13,638 nucleotides of DNA from an uncultured Pseudomonadota bacterium (GTDB lineage: Bacteria > Pseudomonadota > Gammaproteobacteria > Steroidobacterales > Steroidobacteraceae), in NCBI GenBank assembly GCA_903890265.1, contig CAITAM010000273.1, positions 1-13,638 on the forward strand, written 5' to 3'. Both the position numbers and the translations under genes were made by a program. Under the pieces are notes generated by a model. The model worked only from the letters and a program-made list of their open reading frames with translations, was not told where the DNA came from and did not search any database. Shown here piece by piece: positions 1 through 6,591 of this stretch (the stretch's first letter is position 1; each line of letters opens with the position of its first letter).

Positions 1-120
1 CGAGTCGCGCTCGCAGAGCGACTGCTCGACGCGTCGGCACCGGCCTTTGCGTCGGACCCTGAAATCCAGGCCATTGAGATGAAACGCCGAACTGCCGCCG
101 AGGACCGACGTCGAGGCTAG
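1..120 (+). CDS. C-terminal fragment of an unidentified protein (5' end outside window)
   Basis: Frame 1 is open from the first base to a TAG at 118-120, giving 39 residues that begin RVALAERLLDASAPAF and end in the basic tail EDRRRG. The other two forward frames close earlier (about 60 and 86). The amphipathic Ala/Leu/Arg-rich stretch looks like the helical end of a real protein, but it is too short to assign to a family. The stop codon lies in the first unit of a 12-bp tandem repeat, so a second in-frame TAG follows at 130-132. The gene would converge on the DUF2231 gene, whose stop is 31 bp away. It could be a chance open frame in GC-rich DNA; no function is proposed. Confidence 0.45.
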   Translation, partial: RVALAERLLDASAPAFASDPEIQAIEMKRRTAAEDRRRG

Positions 121-144
121 CGTCGAGGCTAGCGTCGTGGCTCG
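109..144. repeat. 12-bp tandem repeat, two exact copies plus one degenerate copy
   Basis: The unit CGTCGAGGCTAG occurs at 109-120 and 121-132, and a copy with two mismatches (CGTCGTGGCTCG) follows at 133-144. Since 12 is a multiple of three, the repeat keeps the frame of the upstream fragment and duplicates its stop codon. It fills most of the short gap between two convergent genes. No hairpin strong enough for a terminator was seen here. Confidence 0.8.
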
Positions 145-151
145 TCTGTGG

Positions 152-658
152 TCAGGGCGCGGTCGGTGGTGCCGTCGGCGACGGACTCAAAGGCTTTATG
201 CGATCGCGCGCAGCAGCCGCCACATCAACGCCGAGCGCATGGGAGTAGACGTTCAGTCCGCCGTAGTACCCCGTGTAAACCACCGGGATGAGCGCAAGCC
301 AGAGACAGGCAAGCATGACGGTCCCTGGCAATTCATCGAGGGGCCGGCCGACTGATCTCAGCAGCGCGATTGAAATCATCAGCAGTGACGCGAATACCGC
401 CCACGTAATGTGGTGCGTGAGGGTCACCTGCGCCGCTCCCAGCACGGTGAGTCCGGAAACGGCAAGCAGCCCGGTAAATAGCGCGACAACCGCGAGCAGG
501 GAACCAAGCACGAGATTAACCGTCGCCGCGGCCGCGAGCCTTCCGCCGGCGGCGCTGCCGCCGTAGTACCGGGCGGCTGAATAGAGCGGCGCCACGGTTA
601 CCCAGAGACCGAGCGGCAGGTGCACGAGTGCGGGATGCAGGTGATTGATCGCGGACAA
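152..658 (-). CDS. DUF2231-type integral membrane protein
   Basis: A 168-residue protein with four hydrophobic helices (about residues 7-30, 42-67, 80-103 and 109-134) and a Pro/Ser-rich tail. The N-terminal motif HLHPALVHLPLG is the hallmark of the DUF2231 family of small inner-membrane proteins. Their function is not established; some relatives occur near haem or cytochrome proteins, but nothing here supports that role. The likely start is TTG at 658-656. Upstream in the same frame are only AAG, TTC and then the TAA stop of ppc, and the conserved motif begins within six residues, so no other start fits. A GGGG nine bases upstream, inside the end of ppc, may act as the ribosome binding site. 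The gene is the distal member of a ppc pair, and its expression probably depends on ppc transcription. Confidence 0.8.
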   Translation of the reverse strand: MSAINHLHPALVHLPLGLWVTVAPLYSAARYYGGSAAGGRLAAAATVNLVLGSLLAVVALFTGLLAVSGLTVLGAAQVTLTHHITWAVFASLLMISIALLRSVGRPLDELPGTVMLACLWLALIPVVYTGYYGGLNVYSHALGVDVAAAARDRIKPLSPSPTAPPTAP

Positions 659-664
659 CTTGAA

Positions 665-3388
665 TTACCCCGTGGCCTGAAGGCCCTGGCTGATGCCGTT
701 GACACTGCTCAGCAGCGCCTCGAAAAGTCCGTTATCGGTTCGTCCGCCGCCGCGCCACCGCTTCAGCAGGTCAATCTGCATCAGATGCAGCGGGTCCATG
801 TAGGGGTTCCTCAGCTGGATCGCGCGCTGCATCGTCCGGTCGCTGTCCAGCAGGCTCTGCTCCGTCCGTAACGTACGGATGTGCGTGCACGTGAGCTCGA
901 ATTCCTCACGGATCAGGCTGAAATGGTGCCCGTGCGCCGGGCCGGCCAGCTCCGAGTACCAGGCGGCGACGTCGATATCGACCTTGGCGAGCGTGAGCTC
1001 AACGTCACCAAGCAGCGTCGCAAACAGCGCCGATGTCGCGAACAGGTCCTGGAGCGCCGCCGCGCCGTAGCGCTCGATGGCGGCATCAAGCCCGCTGCCC
1101 ACGCCATACCAGCCGGGGAGAAAATGCCGGTTCTGGCTCCAAGCAAAACCCCACGGCACCGCGCGAAGAGCGGCCAGGCTCTCGTTGCCATCGCGGGCAA
1201 CGGGAACCGAGTCAATGTTCATCTGTTCGATAACATCGATTGGGCTGGCAGCGCGGAAATAGGCGTAAAAGTCGCGGTCTTTGTGCACCAGCTCTCGGTA
1301 GGCGGCCCGACTGCGCACCGAGACTGCCTCCATGGCCGTACGCAGGAACGCGTCATCGACCACCGCGCTCCGATCCGTGGTGAGGGTGCACGCGATTGCC
1401 GACCACGCCTGCTCCAGCGTTCTGAGGGCAATCGGACGCAATCCGTAGGCAAGGTCGATGGACTCACCCTGCTCGGTCACGCGCAGTGTGCCGTTGAAAG
1501 TGCCGCAAGGCGTGCTGCGAACGATCCCACCGAGCCGGCCACCGCCGCGACTCGTGGCGCTGCCGCGGCCATGAAAAATGGTGAGATCCACGCCCTTGTC
1601 TCTGAGGGTATCTGCGAGGCCCTCCTGTGCCTGATGGAGAGCCCAGCGCGCGGCCGCAAAGCCACTCTCCTTGTTGCTGTCGAAGTAGCCCATCATCACG
1701 GTCTGACGGTCACTGCGCGCGGCGAGGTGAGCGCGGTAGGCCGGCACCTGCAGCAGCTGGTCCAGCATCGCCGGCGCCTCGGCGAGCGTCGTCACGGATT
1801 CGAACAGCGGGGCGATATCAAGCGGAATCTGGCCCGTGTGTTTGTCGGTCATCTCCGCCCAGCGCGCCAGCAGAAGCACCGCGAGGACGTCGTCCGCCCC
1901 GCCCGCTCCGCTGACGACGTAGTCGCCGACCGCAGCGGTGCCGTAGCGGTGCCGGCAATGGACCAGCGCGTCAAACACGGCGAGCGAGCGCCGACCTACG
2001 GCATCGAAAACGTGTGTCGGACCGACATCCCGGGTCAGCGCGTCGGCAAGACGACGGCATCGATCCTCGGGCAGTCGCGACTCCCACTCCGGATCGCCGA
2101 AGCCCTGACCGATGACACGATGGTGAATCGAGGCGTGCTGGCGGACATCGAGCGTCGCCAGGTGAAAACCGAACGTCTGGGCGCGCCGCTGCAGGCGTTG
2201 CACGTAGAAAAGGCCGGCACTCTTGCCGGCGTTCTCCCTGAGGCTTGCGGCCATCAGGTCGATGTCCGCGCGGAACTCCGCAAAGTGATCGTAATGCCCC
2301 GGCTTGCCGAGGAACGTGGCCCTCAGCCGCTCAGCTACCTGGATGCAGAACGTCCGGTATGGCATCCGCTCGTAGCGCGGCGACGAGGCGCTGCCGACTC
2401 CGGGTACCAGTACGGTGTACTCGCGGGACCGCGACTCAAGCTCGGGGCTCAGCCTGACGCGTGAGGCACTCTGCGACAGCCGCTCGCCGAGGCGCTGGAC
2501 CTCGAGGAAATAGGCGTTCAACACCACCTTGTGCTGACGCGCCAGCGTCTCCCTGATGGTCTTGCCATGCACGTCAGGATTGCCGTCCATGTCGCCACCG
2601 ACCCAGGATCCGAAACGCACGATCATCGGCAGATCGGCCGGCGACAGCGGGCGGCCGTAGGCCGTGCCGAGCGCCGCGGCGAGGTCCTCGTAAAAACGCG
2701 GCACGATCCGGTACAGAATCTCGGCCACGTAGAAGAGGACGTGTTCTCGTTCATCGGCCACGGTGCGGCGCGCCCGCGGTTGGTCCTCGGTCTGCCAGCC
2801 CGATGTGAGCTCGGTCCGGATCTGCTCCCATACGGCGTGCCGCTCGCGGGGCGTTGCACCGGAATCGAGTCGCTGCAGAAGAAGATCGGCGATTCGCTGC
2901 TGCTTGCGCAACAAGGTGCGGCGCGTCGCGTCGGTAGGATGGGCAGTAAAGACTGGCGTGATCGACGTCCGCCGCAGCATGGCCACGATCTCGTCGAGGG
3001 CGACGCCGCGGTCGCGCAGCTCGGTTACCGTCGACTCCAGGCTGTCACGCTGCGGCAGGGCACTGTTGAGGTAGCCACGCCGCCGCCGGACCCGATGGAC
3101 CTTCTCGGCAAGGTTAACGACCTGGAACCAGGTGGAAAACGCGCGGGCGAGCTGCTGCGCCTCCGCCGGCGTACGACCGGACAGGTTTCCGCGCAGCAGG
3201 CCGACATCGGCCTCGCTGTTGCCCTCGGCATAGAGTGCGATTGAACCCCGGCGGACGGCTTCTACGGTGTCGAAGAGCGCGGTACCGCACTGCTCCTCCA
3301 CGACCTCGCCGACCAGCGCACCCAGGGCGTGCACGTCGTCCTTGAGGGGGGCGTCCTTTTCAGGGAACTGTAGGTGCTGACGTTTCAT
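665..3388 (-). CDS. ppc: Phosphoenolpyruvate carboxylase
   Basis: Carboxylates PEP with bicarbonate to oxaloacetate in the cytoplasm, refilling the TCA cycle. The chosen ATG (3388-3386) gives 907 residues, close to the 883 of the E. coli enzyme; GAGG lies 11 bases upstream. A longer open frame reaches 3607, but its extra 73 residues are low-complexity and cross the divergent promoter region. By alignment from memory to E. coli, catalytic H150 (TAHPTD), R416 (LDVRQ), metal ligands E530 (APLFE) and D570 (GYFDSNK), K573, H606/R608 (FHGRG), R614 and R742 are kept. The glycine loop reads GSATSRGG rather than GGSIGRGG. V728 and A731 replace the Arg and Lys of the mobile SRPAKRR loop. The C-terminus ends ATG rather than NTG, changing a residue of the aspartate-inhibition site. 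The family assignment is secure; whether catalysis or allostery is normal is not known from the sequence. Confidence 0.97.
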   Translation of the reverse strand: MKRQHLQFPEKDAPLKDDVHALGALVGEVVEEQCGTALFDTVEAVRRGSIALYAEGNSEADVGLLRGNLSGRTPAEAQQLARAFSTWFQVVNLAEKVHRVRRRRGYLNSALPQRDSLESTVTELRDRGVALDEIVAMLRRTSITPVFTAHPTDATRRTLLRKQQRIADLLLQRLDSGATPRERHAVWEQIRTELTSGWQTEDQPRARRTVADEREHVLFYVAEILYRIVPRFYEDLAAALGTAYGRPLSPADLPMIVRFGSWVGGDMDGNPDVHGKTIRETLARQHKVVLNAYFLEVQRLGERLSQSASRVRLSPELESRSREYTVLVPGVGSASSPRYERMPYRTFCIQVAERLRATFLGKPGHYDHFAEFRADIDLMAASLRENAGKSAGLFYVQRLQRRAQTFGFHLATLDVRQHASIHHRVIGQGFGDPEWESRLPEDRCRRLADALTRDVGPTHVFDAVGRRSLAVFDALVHCRHRYGTAAVGDYVVSGAGGADDVLAVLLLARWAEMTDKHTGQIPLDIAPLFESVTTLAEAPAMLDQLLQVPAYRAHLAARSDRQTVMMGYFDSNKESGFAAARWALHQAQEGLADTLRDKGVDLTIFHGRGSATSRGGGRLGGIVRSTPCGTFNGTLRVTEQGESIDLAYGLRPIALRTLEQAWSAIACTLTTDRSAVVDDAFLRTAMEAVSVRSRAAYRELVHKDRDFYAYFRAASPIDVIEQMNIDSVPVARDGNESLAALRAVPWGFAWSQNRHFLPGWYGVGSGLDAAIERYGAAALQDLFATSALFATLLGDVELTLAKVDIDVAAWYSELAGPAHGHHFSLIREEFELTCTHIRTLRTEQSLLDSDRTMQRAIQLRNPYMDPLHLMQIDLLKRWRGGGRTDNGLFEALLSSVNGISQGLQATG

Positions 3389-3539
3389 AGTGCGCCGGGC
3401 CTCGGAAGGGCGCGACTCCGCAGATGATAGCGCAGGCGGCGTGCGGCCCTGCAGCGCGTACGGTGTATACAATAGCAGAGCAGACGGCCGGTCGCGAACC
3501 CGTGCCGGCCTCGCGCCCTTCAGCCTGGAGACCTTCACG
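3389..3539. promoter_or_regulatory. Divergent intergenic region of ppc and the nitroreductase gene, with a TGTATACA palindrome
   Basis: These 151 bp separate two divergent starts, so promoters for both directions should lie here. The only AT-rich island is the stretch around the 8-bp palindrome TGTATACA at 3464-3471. It supplies a -10-like hexamer on the plus strand (TACAAT, 3468-3473) and, being symmetric, a similar one (TGTATA) on the minus strand. No convincing -35 element was found at the right spacing for either, so this could instead be an operator half or an activator-dependent promoter. Confidence 0.35.
3527..3530 (+). promoter_or_regulatory. Ribosome binding site fixing the nitroreductase start
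   Basis: GGAG lies nine bases before the GTG at 3540. It favours that codon over the upstream in-frame ATG at 3390, whose extra 50 residues are rich in Arg, Ser and Gly and do not resemble a nitroreductase N-terminus. Confidence 0.65.
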
Positions 3540-4223
3540 GTGCACGTCCTCGAAGCCATCCGGGAACGCGGGTCAACCCGCGCGTTCCTGCCCGTTCCGG
3601 TGAGCAACGCCCTGCTGCGCGAGGTGCTGTCTGCCGCACGCTACGCGCCCTCCGGCACCAACATGCAGCCGTGGCGCGTACACGTCGTCAGCGGTGCCGT
3701 ACGCGATGCGCTGTGCACCTCTGCGATGGCGAGGGCGCATGCCGGCCACGAGGATCCGACCCCGTACGCTTACTACCCACCCACCTGGCGCGAGCCCTAC
3801 CTGTCGCGACGGCGTGCGTGCGGCTGGGGCCTGTACGGGACGCTCGGGATCGCGAAGACCGACCGTGAACGCATGATCGGTCAGCAGGTGAAGAACTTCG
3901 ACTTCTTTGGCGCACCGACCGGCCTGTTTTTTACGGTTGACCGTGATCTGTCGCAGGGCAGTTGGCTCGACTACGGGATGTTCCTGCAGACCGTCATGCT
4001 GGCGGCACAGGGTGTCGGGCTCGCCACGTGCCCGCAGGCGGCCTGGCTGTCGCATCACGAACTGGTGCGACGGACGCTCTCGCTCCCGGATGCGGAGGCC
4101 CTGGTCTGCGGCATGGCGATCGGCTACCCGGACCTGCGCGACACCGTGAACGGCTTTCGCCCGGACCGAATCGGCGTCGATGAGTTCGTGCACTGGCACG
4201 CCGACCAGGGGCTATCCCCCTGA
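3540..4223 (+). CDS. Nitroreductase-family FMN-dependent oxidoreductase
   Basis: A cytoplasmic flavoprotein of the nitroreductase superfamily (PF00881 type), using NAD(P)H through FMN to reduce nitro compounds, quinones or another acceptor; the substrate cannot be told from sequence. Starting at GTG 3540 it is 227 residues, normal for the family. Visible motifs are the FMN-phosphate contact STRAF (residues 12-16), APSGTNMQPWRVHVV (36-50), the FFTVDRDL strand (130-137), the WLDYGMFLQTVMLAAQGVGL helix (142-161) and the C-terminal GMAIGYPD (191-198). The family works as a homodimer with FMN at the interface. The stop TGA overlaps the proposed start of the transporter gene, so the two are probably one transcription and translation unit. 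Co-expression with an EamA exporter is compatible with detoxification or metabolite export, but this is inference. Confidence 0.9.
   Translation: MHVLEAIRERGSTRAFLPVPVSNALLREVLSAARYAPSGTNMQPWRVHVVSGAVRDALCTSAMARAHAGHEDPTPYAYYPPTWREPYLSRRRACGWGLYGTLGIAKTDRERMIGQQVKNFDFFGAPTGLFFTVDRDLSQGSWLDYGMFLQTVMLAAQGVGLATCPQAAWLSHHELVRRTLSLPDAEALVCGMAIGYPDLRDTVNGFRPDRIGVDEFVHWHADQGLSP
4207..4211 (+). promoter_or_regulatory. Ribosome binding site for the CTG-initiated transporter
   Basis: AGGGG lies inside the 3' end of the nitroreductase gene, eight bases before the CTG at 4220. This is good Shine-Dalgarno spacing and is the main support for starting the next gene there. Confidence 0.5.
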
Positions 4224-5128
4224 GCGGCCGGCCGGCCGGCCAGCGCGCCCTGCTCGGTGTTGCTCTGACGGCGCTCGGCGCGTGCGGCTTTGCCGTCAAG
4301 GGAATTTTCGCCAAGCTCCTGTACGCGCGCGGCTGGAACTACCTGGAGGTCATCGCGCTGCGCTCCCTTCTGGCGCTGCCGGTTCTGTGGGCGTGGGCGG
4401 CGTGGCGGATCGGCCCGCGCCACGTACTGCACGCGCCCCGGACCGCGCTACTGGGCGCCGCGGCGGCGGGCCTGTTCTGTTATTACCTCGGGACCCTGCT
4501 CGACTTCAGGGCGCTGGCCATGGTCGACGCGAGTATCGAGCGCGTGCTGCTGTTCGCCTACCCGTCGATGGTCGTGGTGCTGCATGCCGTCCTGTACCGA
4601 CGCTGGCCGACGTGGCGTGCCTGGGCTTCGCTCGGCTGCACCTACCTCGGCATCTTCATGGTCGTGTCAGGTTTTGACCTCAGCATCCTGCGCGCGAACG
4701 TCGCCGGGGCCGGTCTGGTTCTGATCTGCGCCTTTACCTTCGCGGTCTACTACCTCGCCAGTGATCGCTGGGCGACCGGGATGGGCAGCGTTCGCTTCAC
4801 CCTGGTCGCGGTGACGGCCTCGGCGGGCGCCCTCGCCACCCATTTTCTGCTGCTCCGTCCGTGGCCGGCGGCCAGCCGGTTCATGCCCGCGGACATCGCG
4901 CTATTTGCCGGCCTGGTCGTGATCTCGACGGTGCTACCGATGGTCCTCACGGCGGAGGGCGTCCGTCGGCTCGGCGCGCCGCGGGCCGCGATCGTCTCGA
5001 CGGTCGGACCGCCGGTCACGATTGCTCTGGGTGCGCTGCTGCTCGGCGAAATACTGAGCATCACGCAGTGGCTTGGCGTGGCGCTGATCGCGAGTGGCAT
5101 CGTCGTGCTTGAGACCAAACGCCGCTAG
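4220..5128 (+). CDS. EamA/DMT-superfamily transporter with an apparent CTG start
   Basis: An inner-membrane metabolite transporter of the drug/metabolite transporter superfamily, made of two EamA repeats of five helices. The frame reads from a TGA at 4181 to the TAG at 5126, and typical EamA sequence is present from about 4247 (ALLGVALTALGACGFAVKG). The first in-frame ATG is at 4520, inside the third or fourth helix, and would lose about 100 residues of the first repeat. No ATG, GTG or TTG occurs between 4181 and 4520. CTG at 4220 gives 302 residues, the usual family length, has AGGGG eight bases upstream and overlaps the nitroreductase stop as CTGA, like a coupled ATGA. The second repeat ends with the family's LGALLLGEILSITQWLG and a final basic KRR. 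The substrate is unknown; a sequencing error or a real CTG start are both possible. Confidence 0.82.
   Translation: MSGRPAGQRALLGVALTALGACGFAVKGIFAKLLYARGWNYLEVIALRSLLALPVLWAWAAWRIGPRHVLHAPRTALLGAAAAGLFCYYLGTLLDFRALAMVDASIERVLLFAYPSMVVVLHAVLYRRWPTWRAWASLGCTYLGIFMVVSGFDLSILRANVAGAGLVLICAFTFAVYYLASDRWATGMGSVRFTLVAVTASAGALATHFLLLRPWPAASRFMPADIALFAGLVVISTVLPMVLTAEGVRRLGAPRAAIVSTVGPPVTIALGALLLGEILSITQWLGVALIASGIVVLETKRR
4226..4241. repeat. (GGCC)4 tetranucleotide run
   Basis: Four perfect GGCC units lie two codons into the transporter gene. The tract is self-complementary and of a unit size that shifts frame if one unit is lost or gained. Four units is short for active slippage, so phase variation is only a possibility. 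Confidence 0.6.
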
Positions 5129-5138
5129 GCGAGCCATG

Positions 5139-5167
5139 CCCGGTGCTGTCGCGCGGACAGCACCGGG
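5139..5167. terminator. Strong hairpin between convergent genes (probable bidirectional terminator)
   Basis: CCCGGTGCTGTC at 5139-5150 and GACAGCACCGGG at 5156-5167 form a perfect 12-bp GC-rich stem with a 5-base loop (GCGCG). It starts 10 bp after the transporter stop and ends 15 bp before the stop of the aminopeptidase gene on the other strand. There is no T-run on either side, so it is not a classic intrinsic terminator, but its position and stability suit a two-way transcript end or 3'-end protector. Confidence 0.7.
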
Positions 5168-5181
5168 GCGCTGGTCATGCG

Positions 5182-6513
5182 TTAGTGAGCCCCGCCCTTC
5201 GCGGCATGCTCGGCCATCCAGCGCTCAACGTCGGCCGCCGCGCGTGGCAGCCCGTCGCTCATGTACTTGGCGCCCGTCGCCGTGACCAGCACGTCGTCCT
5301 CGATGCGCACGCCGATATTGCGCTCCGGGATGTAAATGCCGGGCTCGAGGGTAATCACCATGCCAGCCTGCAGCGGCTCGTGATAGGCACCGGCATCGTG
5401 CACATCGAGGCCGACGAAATGACCGAGTCCGTGAATGAAGTAGTCGCCGTAGCCCGCATCGGTGATGACCTTGCGGGCAGCGCGGTCAAGATCCTCCATG
5501 TAGACCCCCGGCTTCACCAGCGCCATGGCCGCCTGCTGTGCCTTGAGCACGAGGTCATAGACCGTCCGCTGCTCGTCGGTGAAGTGCCCGCTGACCGGGA
5601 ACGTGCGCGTGATATCTGCCGCGTAATGGGCGTACTCGGCCGCCATGTCCATCACGATGACGTCGCCGGCTGCCATCACGCGCTCGCTGCGCGGGTAATG
5701 GAGGATCGTCGAATTGGGACCCGAGCCCACGATCGACGCATACGCCGGACGTCGCGCGCCGGCGGACTTGAACACCCGCTCGGCCTCGGCCTCGATCCGA
5801 CCCTCAAAGCCTCCGGGCCGGATCTCGGGCGCCGCCGCCTCGAACCCCGCCTCGGAGATACGGACCGCGCGCTGCATGAGCGCGAGCTCGGCCGCCGAGT
5901 GGCGGGAGCGCATCTTGTCCAGCGTCCAGCCCATGGAGCGTACCGAGACGCCCGGCAGGCGCGAGCTCACCTGACCGTAGAGTTCAAGGTCCTGCGGACG
6001 GGATTCAGGCTGGGGTCGGCTGACCTGCCACAGCACGGGCGACCGGCCGGCAAGGTCCAGCACGAGACCGAGAAGCCGGCTGGTACGGGTAATTTTCTCG
6101 AAGCCGTAGCGCGCCCGGAGGGCCGCACCAATCGATTCCCGCGCGCCGGTCCACCGCTCCGCTTCCGGATCGCGGTTAGGCAGCACCAGAAACTCCCGGT
6201 ACGTGCGCTCTTTCGGTGCGAGGACCAGCACCGCACCCTGCTCGTGGACACCGGTGAGGTAGTAGAAGTCCGAGCCCTGCCGGTAGCCGTCACCGTCCTC
6301 GGCGCCTTCCGCGTAAATGACCGCCACACCCTCGCCCATTGTTTTCATGAGCGCTTCGCGCCGTGCCGCGTACACCGAGGGTTCCTCGGTCTGCGCGGGT
6401 TCGACCAGTACAGGCAGATCAGGATCCGCGGCGGGAGTCGCCGTCGGGTAGAGCAGGCCCAGTGAAAGACAACCAACGACGAGCGTGAGGGCACGCTGCA
6501 GCCCTGGGTTCAT
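5182..6513 (-). CDS. Exported aminopeptidase P-like M24 metallopeptidase
   Basis: Predicted to remove N-terminal residues preceding proline, using two metal ions. The 443-residue protein starts at ATG 6513 with GGAG seven bases upstream. Residues 1-29 look like a signal peptide ending ATPAA before DPDLP, so the enzyme should act in the periplasm or outside, unlike cytosolic E. coli PepP. VVGC at 12-15 is a weak lipobox alternative. Residues 45-170 match the aminopeptidase P N-terminal domain (SDFYYLTGV). The M24 pita-bread domain follows with all five metal ligands: D289, D300 (ADITRTFPVSG), H365 (HGLGHFVGLDVHD), E390 (LEPGIYI) and E405 (VRIEDDV). H272, H361 and H372 match other conserved active-site histidines. 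It follows the AgmX-type gene by 78 bp and probably has its own promoter. An Xaa-Pro dipeptidase is the main alternative. Confidence 0.93.
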   Translation of the reverse strand: MNPGLQRALTLVVGCLSLGLLYPTATPAADPDLPVLVEPAQTEEPSVYAARREALMKTMGEGVAVIYAEGAEDGDGYRQGSDFYYLTGVHEQGAVLVLAPKERTYREFLVLPNRDPEAERWTGARESIGAALRARYGFEKITRTSRLLGLVLDLAGRSPVLWQVSRPQPESRPQDLELYGQVSSRLPGVSVRSMGWTLDKMRSRHSAAELALMQRAVRISEAGFEAAAPEIRPGGFEGRIEAEAERVFKSAGARRPAYASIVGSGPNSTILHYPRSERVMAAGDVIVMDMAAEYAHYAADITRTFPVSGHFTDEQRTVYDLVLKAQQAAMALVKPGVYMEDLDRAARKVITDAGYGDYFIHGLGHFVGLDVHDAGAYHEPLQAGMVITLEPGIYIPERNIGVRIEDDVLVTATGAKYMSDGLPRAAADVERWMAEHAAKGGAH

Positions 6514-6544
6514 GGCGGGTCTCCGGCAAAGGTGAGGAGCCGGC

Positions 6545-6550
6545 AGTATA
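6545..6550 (-). promoter_or_regulatory. Possible -10 element of the aminopeptidase promoter
   Basis: On the minus strand the sequence reads TTTATACTGCC; TATACT matches the sigma-70 -10 consensus at five of six bases. It lies 32 bases before the aminopeptidase start, giving a leader of about 25 bases. The -35 region (TTTCGC about 16 bases upstream) is poor. Confidence 0.4.
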
Positions 6551-6552
6551 AA

Positions 6553-6589
6553 CGCCGGCCACCACCGCGAAAGGCCGGACGCGCCGGCG
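6553..6589 (-). terminator. Weak inverted-repeat structure after the AgmX-type gene
   Basis: Just past the stop of the AgmX-type gene, CGCCGGC and GCCGGCG (6583-6589 and 6553-6559) can pair, and an inner CCGGCC/GGCCGG pair (6573-6578 and 6555-6560) competes with it. On the minus strand the structure is followed by TTTA. It may attenuate read-through into the aminopeptidase gene. In DNA this GC-rich such repeats also arise by chance. Confidence 0.3.
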
Positions 6590-6591
6590 GC

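Noticed and set aside
881..2464. A 527-codon plus-strand open frame opposite ppc
   Set aside because: It lies wholly antisense to a well-conserved enzyme; its Arg/Ala/Gly-rich translation has no domain logic and is what GC-rich third positions produce on the opposite strand.
3390..3539. N-terminal extension of the nitroreductase from ATG 3390
   Set aside because: The extra 50 residues do not resemble the family, and GTG 3540 has a well-placed GGAG.
3389..3607. N-terminal extension of PEP carboxylase to 3607
   Set aside because: The added 73 residues are low-complexity, overlap the divergent nitroreductase start and cross the likely promoter; the ATG at 3388 gives the normal family N-terminus.
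4520..5128. Transporter starting at ATG 4520 as a 202-residue protein
   Set aside because: This would remove most of the first EamA repeat, although the upstream frame clearly encodes it.
5143..6465. A 440-codon plus-strand open frame opposite the aminopeptidase gene
   Set aside because: It mirrors almost the full length of a gene with all catalytic residues intact, and begins within the terminator hairpin, so it is not a credible gene.
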